A stretch of 64,000 bases of DNA from Rutidosis leptorrhynchoides (lineage: Eukaryota > Streptophyta > Magnoliopsida > Asterales > Asteraceae), in contig NC_092342.1 of assembly GCF_046630445.1 (NCBI RefSeq), positions 80,402,001 to 80,466,000 of the forward strand, written 5' to 3'. Position numbers and translations under genes: made by a program. How positions within the stretch are numbered: the stretch's first letter is position 1; the number at the start of each line of letters is the position of its first letter. The notes under the pieces were generated by a model. That model worked only from the letters and a program-made list of their open reading frames with translations, did not search any database and was not told the origin of the DNA. Below are positions 52,422 to 64,000 of the stretch, one piece after another.

Positions 52422-52814
52422 GGTGGTCTTAGCGAACCAGGTCTTGCATTAGTGTGTCTAACTGATAGTTGTTTAGATGCATTAGTGAGTCTGGACTCCG
52501 ACCGTGTCTGCATGTCAAAAGTTTTGCTTAACATTTCTTGTCAGAAATTACATGCTTATCATTCTTAGTCTAGACATGTTTTACTGCATTGACTGCGTGA
52601 ATAGTGTATAGACAAAATTCATATCTTAGGGTATCTGATAATTCATATCTCAGCGTATCTGTTACTGTAGACTTTGCCTGACAGCTACCGTAGATTCCTC
52701 CGTAACTTATGGGATTTTAGTATTATATATGCATATGTAAATTATGTATTGAAGGATACTAATCTACATCCTATAATCTATTCATATCAAAAATCCTCCA
52801 TCTGATCGTACGAG

Positions 52815-53309
52815 ATGGATCCCTCAACCAGTTCGAATTCCTCGGATTCCGACAGCTATTCCGATATGGATATCCACCTGAGCTCCGAAAGCAGTGTAAC
52901 CAAAATGGATCAACCGGTTAGTCATCTTCAATTCTGGATGAATTGGGGAATGGTTCATGATCTACTTAACCATTGGAGACAAGAAGAAGGTGGTCCTTTC
53001 CACCCACCGAATTTCCCTCTTGGCGAAGAACCTGAAGCACTTACTGGCGAACCTATCTGAAACACCATTTTCAGCATCATTTTCAGGGTAGCTTGTCACG
53101 ATCATATTCTATCCACAATTCTAAACCTTATTCAACCACTCGTTCCGACCGACAACCATCCTGGAGTAGTGGAAGAAGTCAACGAGCTTCGCGCTCGAGT
53201 AATCAATTTGGAGAATATGATGCAAAACTTACCAGCTTCAGCAACAACATCAACACCAGTACCACCAACAACCCAAGTTTCAACATCGCAATCTATTCCT
53301 CGAGCATAA
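52815..53309 (+). pseudogene. Ser/Asp-rich leader ORF (ORF0) of gypsy C
   Basis: MDPSTSSNSSDSDSYSDMD start, then QFWMNWGMVHDLLNHW, EEPEALTGEPI, a TGA at 53058-53060, and the same frame goes on to the TAA at 53307-53309. That second part has a likely short coiled coil (VVEEVNELRARVINLENMM) and a Thr/Pro/Ser tail. It is about 164 codons in all and the only coding remnant of the element. Same position as ORF0 in A and B, with similar acidic Ser-rich composition but no clear sequence match beyond that. Function unknown. Confidence 0.5.
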
Positions 53310-56084
53310 TCTTTGTTCCACATCTTGTTCTACATCGGTTATCTTCGTTCTTCATGATGATTATGTAATCTCTAATATTTTAGAGATTATATATTCTTGT
53401 TCTAACGGTAAATCAAATGAGTTTAATATCATATTGACTCATTAAATCCATGATTAAATCTGAAGAAAATATATATGTATATATATTTTCAAAAAGGGGG
53501 TAATTAAAAATTCTATTGTACAAACTGTTAATGGTGAAAATATTTTAACGGGTAGGTAATACCCGAGGAATATTTAGATTTCACATTAATAAGTTACACT
53601 GTACATTCTTCGAATCTGATTCAACAGTCATTTACTATGCTACTTATATCCATAGATATATGTATCCGTTCACCGAAGAATAACCATTTTCATTCAATTT
53701 CATATTTGGATTTTGAATTATCAGAATCCAACAAGTGGCATAATGAAGAAAAACATTGGACAAAATAAAATTTGTTAGAAACAAACAAATTAACTATGAG
53801 AAAAATTTTGTTAAGAATCCACACTAACTATTCCTAGATAACTGTTCCTAGCTAACTGATTACATTTTATTTATCGCAATTTAATTATCGCAATTTATAT
53901 TCTCGCAATTTTATTTATCGTCATTTAATTTTTGTTATTTATTTTACGCACTTTAAATATCGGGACACGTATACAAGGTTTTGACATATCATATCGACAC
54001 ATCTATATATATTATTTGGAATAACCATAGACACTCTATATGCAGTAATGCTTGAGTTAGCTATACAGGGTTTTGGTTGATTCTACAATAATATATATAC
54101 TTTGAGTTGTGATCAAGTCTGAGACATGTATACAATGGGTCACGATACGTATTAATTAATTCGAATATTATATATGAATTATTGAATTCCTAACTATGAA
54201 CTAATGACATTGGACAATTAAAATAAATTAAAATATTGATTATAACATATGAAACTAAACATTTCTTCAAGTTTTTCACTTGATTTCATCTTAAACCTCA
54301 TTTGTATCTTGACGATTACAATCTGCGTTCAAACCTTTCATGATTCTTGAAAACACCTTAATCGAGAGGTTGAACCAGTCGCACTTTATCTACGGAAGAA
54401 AAGATTGATGCATATAGTTATGAACCTGAAAAACTCTCAAAAACTGAGTAAACGTTTAACAGGTATCTGTGCTAGCTCCTTTGGCATTTTTATTACCAAA
54501 AATAACTTTGCAATCCCTTTCCAAAGTAGCCAATTTTGTCACAGCTTCAGCAAATCAATTTCGACTTTTCATTCGAATAAACCCTATTATAACTTTGATA
54601 TATAAGTTTGTCCTTTGTCATCGTTACCGGAGAACCGTTTATATTCCACTGCATTAGCAGTAAACTTACCAACAACTTTATTGATCTTTGACTTTCCGAA
54701 AAATCATTATATTTATCGAAACCCTATCCGCATCTTATAATGAAAATTGCCATACCAATTACTGAGAACTAGCAATCAGTATTTTGAAATCTCGCAGCAT
54801 TATTACATCAACAGTTATATGTATACATATAACCTTTATCTCTTAGAATTATAATCTTTCATTCTGAAACTCTGAAAAGCACCCAGTCTATGAACCAATA
54901 CTCCAAATTTTGAAAATTACCGATGAAGTAGCAAAAACTGTAAACGAACTTAACCATCAGAAGTTTGATGATAAAGAATAGTATATTGGAAAAACTCAGA
55001 AATGTTGGAACTGGAAAATGAATTGAGCAAACCATGAAGGAGGCCGTGGATAATTCACAAAGGCTAAATCTGCCTTCAAAGAATCTAGATGATCCAGTAT
55101 CTGCTGAAATCTTTAGCGAATACCCTGTTCCTTACTCATGTTAAATTCTTGCGAAAGAATTTTCTTCATCCTTCGATCTTAGAAATTCTAAGATATCATC
55201 ATATCTTTTATTATAAATATCCTCGATATTTTTGAAGATATTTTCATAACTATTCTTATCTGAAATCGTTTATCTCTTCACAATATCAGTGTTACATCAG
55301 AAAGGAAACTATTTTAGTTTCTAAATTCTGAAGAAAAAAAAATTCGAACTTAAAATATGAATGTTATTGAAGTAGTGTTGGGAACTGAAGCTTGAGTTAG
55401 TATAATATAATGACACTTGATCAACGTGATTATATTACAGTAAGTCATGCTGAGTTTCTAATGAAACATGATGATTCACAGACCCTACCGTCATCATGTG
55501 CCATGTTACACGACTCTTACATTCCATCTAATCTATAAAAATATCAAGAACATATTTTCTTGATAGTTCTATCTTTTCTCTTGAATTCTGGTAATTTGAC
55601 AAGACAGATTGTGCTATTACCACTTCTTTCTTAGAACATTAACTATGTTCATTCCGAAATTCATATCAACGAATTCTGGACCATTATTCGCTTGAATTAA
55701 AGTCGGGAAGAGAAAACAAAAGGATGGAACTCCATAATATAAAGGAAATGAAGAGGGTGGATTTATAGTGAAATATCCTTCAGAACAATCAAAACAGATT
55801 ATCGCATTTAACCAAAGATGATCCTAATTTCCTTAACTATCGAAGAACCAAATCTTATTACGAATATTTCCTCTAAATTCCTTGATTTTCGGAAATCAAC
55901 CGTGACTACGTCACCAGACAAGACGAATCTGCATTTATTCATTTCACTCTTTTGTGATAGCTTCACTCGTACTACTCACACAAATGAATTATGTTATCTA
56001 TATTACTCAATGATGATAAACTCTAATTTCTAGCTCGTATGCGTCATGAAAACATACTTATTGTCAGCCATGACCATCCCAATC
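53310..56084 (+). other. Non-coding interior of gypsy C
   Basis: 2.8 kb, AT-rich, no gag-pol motifs in any frame. It holds a PPT-like inverted repeat at 53545-53565 (TTTAACGGGTAGGTAATACCCG) and a ~190-bp module (about 53965-54160) also present in the LTR of element A. Nothing else recognised. Confidence 0.7.
53965..54160 (+). repeat. Module shared with the LTR of gypsy A
   Basis: Aligns with 17015-17205 and 38250-38430: shared blocks cgacacatctatatatat, ccatagacactctatatg, gagttagctatacagggtt and tgagttgtgatcaa, about 80% identical by eye, same strand. Confidence 0.8.
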
Positions 56085-56120
56085 AAATTTTGTGACGAAA
56101 TTTCTTTAACGGGTAGGTAC
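56085..56120 (+). promoter_or_regulatory. Hairpin and polypurine tract of gypsy C
   Basis: AAATTTTG-TGA-CGAAATTT (56085-56103; one G:U-type mismatch) then CTTTAACGGGTAGGTAC before the LTR. Kept although all proteins are gone. Confidence 0.85.
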
Positions 56121-60125
<4,005 letters not shown>

Positions 60126-60130
60126 GTTTC

Positions 60131-60735
60131 TTACCTCAAAACTGAACAAATCGGATACACTAAACATCATAAACACAAACCCATAAGATTTTGACCCAAA
60201 CAACATCAAAATCAACCATTTTGAACCAAATTGCACTTTTAACAAACTTGACACAAAAACCACATTTTCTCAAAGAATAAAGCTTGACACACTTTGATTC
60301 TTACCTTAAAAGATTCCGTAAACTGTAAGGAGCAAGATGATACAAAAGATTTGAGCTCTATACACCAATTGGAAATCTAGGGTTTGATGGTGAAGAAGAA
60401 GTGAGTACGGGTGTGTTTTTGGGAATTTTCGAGAGAGATAGAGAAATGAGAAGAAGAAGGCAGCACAAAACACTCAATTGGGTTTAAAATCCCATACCCC
60501 ATCACACACAGGTATTTACCAGTTATCTGATATCTTTCGTACTTAATTTGACTGCCCTAACAGAGTCCAAATTAAATAAACGAACATGTTCTGTGACCCT
60601 TGTCACAAACTGGTCTTAACCAAATAATAAAATAACGCTAAACATTAAATTAAAATAAAAGCATAATTAACCACACAATTATGCCTAAGGGAAAAAAGGT
60701 CATCTTACATCTATGGCCAATCTGAGGATGTTACA
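60131..60735 (-). repeat. 5' LTR remnant of gypsy D, right part
   Basis: Matches 46118-46804, minus most of the (GAA)n; starts on the minus strand at 60735 with TGTAACATCCTCAGATTGG. Confidence 0.9.
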
Positions 60736-60740
60736 ACTCA

Positions 60741-61605
60741 TAAGTATGAATTGAGATATCTTCCAACAAGGTTTCGGCTGCATTCGGTGATTTATACATA
60801 AACACTCCACCCGCGGATGCATCAAGAACTTGTCTTGTCAATAAATTCGTACCCCAATAAAATGTGTTGGTGTACTCCCTTTTTATCAATCCATGTGGTG
60901 GACAGGATCTTAACATTTTCTTAAAACGGATCCATGCATCATATAAAGATTCATCACTCCGTTGAGCGAATGCATTGATCTCCATTCTAAGTCTCTCCAC
61001 CTTTGATGGTAGAAAGAAGTGATTGGTAAAAGTGTCTCTTAAGTCTTGAAAAGTTCTTATCGAGTCGGAAGGCAAATTTCTTAACTAAGCTTTGGCATCA
61101 CCTTAAAGAGAAAAGGGGAATGCCCTTAACTTATAAGCATCTTCGGTAACATCTTTGTGCTTATAAAGATCACAAATATCGTTGAATAGTTGAAGGTTTT
61201 AGAAAGGATTCTCCCCATTAACCCATGAAATTGTACATCTCTGATCATTGTGAAGAAATTACCCTCGACTTTCCAATTATCGGCCCCGATGGGCGGTCTA
61301 GTAATGGCGGGAGGCACCAACGTAGGGGCAACCAACCTAGCGTTCCACATTGGTGTGTCATTTGGATCAACTTGTTGTTCTTGATTAACCAACGGTGGGT
61401 TGTTAGGAATACCATGACCGAACGGATTACCCTCGGGTTGAATTGGTTTACCGTTACCATCCATCTCTTCAATACCAAATGGCAAAACCTCAAAATTCTT
61501 CTTTAATACCCTTTCTTCTCTACGCTTATAAACCCTGTGAACGTGCCTCTCCGGATCGGAAAAAGGATGTTCAAACTCTTGATCCTTTTGGGATCTCCTT
61601 TTCAT
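60741..61605 (-). pseudogene. gag: Athila gag N-terminal part
   Basis: Minus strand from the ATG at 61605: a charged N-terminus (RHVHRVYKRREERVLKKN), a Pro/Asn-rich linker, then APTLVPPAITRPPIGADNWKVEGN. A frameshift near 61200 and stops near 61110 and 61085 break the central gag motif (..AFPFSL*GDAKA*LRNLPSDSI). It reads on clearly from 61075 as SIRTFQDLRDTFTNHFF, ERLRMEINAFAQRSDESLYDAWIRFKKMLRSCPPHG, to the D insertion. FPFSL..LRNLP..SI..F..L...F...FF is the Athila capsid signature. Continues at 44855. Confidence 0.85.
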
Positions 61606-61760
61606 ACACCACGGTACCTAACCTTCGATCACAACACAAACAACAATGGTTTTCCAAACACAAATAATATAATAAAAACAAGAAAAACTTTTGCAAGGAT
61701 AAATCCTTACAAAAGGATCGAACAATTAAAAGCTTAAACCAAAGATTCAACTAGCTAACC

Positions 61761-61780
61761 GCTCCCCGGTAGCGGCACCA
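61761..61780 (-). promoter_or_regulatory. Primer-binding site of the Athila element (tRNA-Asp-like)
   Basis: Minus-strand TGGTGCCGCTACCGGGGAGC, close to the TGGCGCCGTTGCCGGGGA-type site used by Athila elements, seven bases inside the LTR end. Confidence 0.8.
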
Positions 61781-61787
61781 AAAAGTT

Positions 61788-62639
61788 TGATATGCTCACA
61801 CAAACATACATTATTTCTTTTATATTTATACTTAAACGTGGACTCAACTATGTGACAAGCATTCAAGAAAGAATGACTCAGTAGTTGTAATTAGCAAGTT
61901 TTACGTTTAAGGTTCGTCCCAAGAGAGCGGTGATTGCTACTTGAATTGATGAATACTCATAATCATCCTAAGATTTGTTTGATTGGGGGGGGGGGGGGGG
62001 GGAGGGGTGTTTTGAATTTTGAGATATTGAAGAATATGATTGCAAATTAAACTAAGAACTAGAAATGATTAAGTAAATATCAATATTAAAAGCATGCACA
62101 GTTGCTTAATCTACTCGAAGCATTCGGATTATTCTATTGTTCACTTAAGGTCTAATTGTGTTCAAACTTTGTACTAGTATCCCTACTAGATGTTCTTATG
62201 ATCAATATACACTTACAAATTCCCATAAGCTTGTATTTATTGGATCTAGTTGAATCATGCAATTATCATTAGTACTTAGCCTAGGTTGAAGTCCCCTAAA
62301 ACCCTTTGGTAATCAAAATCTCTTAAGAAAACCAAACTTCACTATTTTGACTAAGGACCAATTGAAAACCAATCCAAACCAAGACCCCAACCCCTTGAAA
62401 GCCCCAATTTGATTGTCTAGATCACCTAAGTGTTGAAGTACAAGTTGCTTCACTAATCAATCCCTAAGAGAAGCTACACAACTCATATAATCAAAGTAAA
62501 GTCCCAAACAAACATAGCAAAGGATCTTTTAGCTAATTCTAATAAAAAATCACAATCATCAACTCATAGATTCATCCAAACACAATCAATAACATAGATT
62601 TGAACAATCCTTAGCTATCAAGCTTCATAAACAAGTGTA
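61788..62639 (-). repeat. 5' LTR of the Athila element (part)
   Basis: From the LTR end (..GAGCATATCA on the minus strand) to the insertion of element E. AT-rich, with a G-run of about 17 near 61986. No partner LTR in the window, so the assignment rests on the primer site and gag next to it. Confidence 0.65.
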
Positions 62640-62812
62640 TGTGATGACCCGAGAATTTCCGACCAAATTTAAACTTAATCTTTTTATAGTTTTGACACGA
62701 TAAGCAAAGTCTGTAATGTTAATGTTTTCAAAAACTTTGAATTGTGTTCATGTAATCAATTACAGTTCGACTTTTCTCGACGATTCACGAACAACTATTT
62801 GTAATTAGATAA

Positions 62813-62904
<92 letters not shown>

Positions 62905-63232
62905 AGTGTTATTAAATTCTTATATGAAATTGTTATTATAAATAAATATGTAAAATAATATTAAGTAATGAAATACATATATATAAATGTAAGTATATAT
63001 GATAATTAAAAATAATAAAATAGGATTTAAACATTTAAATTACAAAGGTAAGATAAGTTGTAAACTAATTATGTTGTAAGATAAAAAAAAAATTTATATA
63101 TATAAATATATTTGATTTTATGTATATTATAATATGTGTATAGGGTATAAATATTTAATTACATATCAAACAATTAGTAACTATGATATAATTGGCAAAT
63201 TGTAATCTTAATATATCAAATGTAGTTACTGT
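62640..63232 (+). repeat. 5' end of the LTR of gypsy element E
   Basis: Starts TGTGATGACCCGAGAATTTC followed by cgaccaaatttaaactt, the same opening as the C LTR. Contains a (TA)n at about 62815-62900. Interrupted by element F. Confidence 0.75.
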
Positions 63233-64000
63233 AGTGACCCGTCCTAATCCATCCAGACGAAGTCCATATCGATTATAATCGATTCACAACAGTTGATTAC
63301 ATCGCGAGGTACTTGACCTCTATATGATACATTTTACAAACATTGCATTCGTTTTTGAAAAGACAATCTTTCACTACATCGAAAGTTGACGGCATGCATA
63401 CCATTTCATAATATATCTAACTATAATTGACTTAATAATAATCTTGATGAACTCAACGATTTGAATGCAACATCTTTTGAAATATGTCATGAATGACTCC
63501 AAGTAATATCTTTAAAATGAGCAAATGCACAGCGGAAGATTTCTTTCATACCTGAGAATAAACATGCTTTAAAGTGTCAACCAAAAGGTTGGTGAGTTCA
63601 TTAGTTTAACATAAATAATCATTTCATAATTTTAATAGACCACAAGATTTCATATTCAGTTCTCATAAATATACGTCCCATGCATAGAGACAAAATATCA
63701 TTCATATGGATTGAACACCTGGTAACCGACATTCACAAGATGCATATAAGAATATCCCCATCATTCTGGGATCCTCCATCGGACATGATATAAATTTCGA
63801 AGTACTAAAGCATCCGGTACTTTGGATGGGGCTTGTTGGGCCCGATAGATCTATCTTTAGGATTCGCATCAATTAGGGTGTCTGTTCCCTAATTCTTAGA
63901 TTACCAGACTATAAAGGGGCATATTCAGTTTAATAATCTAACCATAGAATGTAGTTTCATTTACTCGTGTCTATTTCGTAAAACAGTTATAAAAGCAGCG
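63233..64000 (-). repeat. LTR of gypsy element F (3' LTR end, cut by window end)
   Basis: Minus-strand reading ends ..GGATTAGGACGGGTCACTACA at 63233. The sequence is the reverse complement of the C LTR's last kilobase with moderate divergence (shared ctgagaataaacatg, gagataaaaatc-like and gcgaatcc/agatctat blocks at 63840-63880). Left flank gttac would be its TSD; the right side is outside. Confidence 0.8.

Noticed and set aside
55818..56033. Possible pol remnant near the 3' end of C
   Set aside because: No RT, RNase H or integrase motif could be seen in any frame.
61225..61667. Plus-strand frames over the Athila gag
   Set aside because: Shadows of the minus-strand gag.

Overview
The window is a block of plant (eudicot) nuclear DNA made almost entirely of LTR retrotransposons nested inside each other. 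I find no host gene in its native setting, no rRNA or functional tRNA gene and no CRISPR array. LTRs starting TGT(A/G)..GACCCG and ending in GGTCRTTAYA, initiator-tRNA-Met primer sites and Tekay/Del-like chromovirus pol genes fit what I know of Asteraceae genomes, but the family assignment is an inference; 'AT-rich plant nuclear genome' is secure.

Nesting order, from matching LTRs and 5-bp target-site duplications (TSDs). (1) The outermost element is an Athila-type Ty3/gypsy element on the minus strand (39792-44860 plus 60736-62639, continuing outside the window). It has gag, protease and a 3' env-position ORF but no reverse transcriptase. (2) A Sirevirus-like Ty1/copia derivative on the plus strand (1491-39791) abuts it on the left and probably inserted into it. 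It has gag remnants and an env-position ORF but no pol. It is broken by (3) gypsy G in its 5' LTR (1-1490, minus), (4) copia T in its interior (6246-12497, plus, TSD aggat) and (5) gypsy A in its 3' LTR (15006-39485, plus, TSD caagg). (6) Gypsy B (17283-28645, minus, TSD ttaat) sits in the 5' LTR of A and is the youngest by LTR identity. (7) Gypsy D (44861-60735, minus, TSD actct/actca) interrupts the Athila gag. It has lost everything between its 5' LTR and integrase. (8) Gypsy C (48399-60125, plus, TSD gtttc) sits in D's 5' LTR remnant. It has about 4-kb LTRs and no gag-pol (a large non-autonomous derivative). (9) Gypsy E (62640 on, plus) and (10) gypsy F (63233 on, minus) lie in the Athila 5' LTR and run off the right edge.

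The most unusual content is in the leaders of the A/B/C group. All three carry an acidic Ser/Glu/Asp-rich ORF between the primer-binding site and the gag position, followed by an internal copy of the polypurine-tract motif. Element A also carries a decayed F-box gene with a Sel1-like segment and a CxxCFWxYEL tail, behind a convincing plant 3' splice site. Two elements of different superfamilies (Sirevirus-like and Athila-like) both lack RT and both carry a similar-looking ORF at the env position behind a splice-acceptor-like sequence. Three families contain clusters of short CpG-containing palindromic words outside their coding regions.

All coding regions of the elements are broken. B is the least damaged (two nonsense codons in one long gag-pol frame), A has five in-frame nonsense codons and copia T has several frameshifts and stops. 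The rest is LTR body, leader, microsatellite and unassignable AT-rich sequence.
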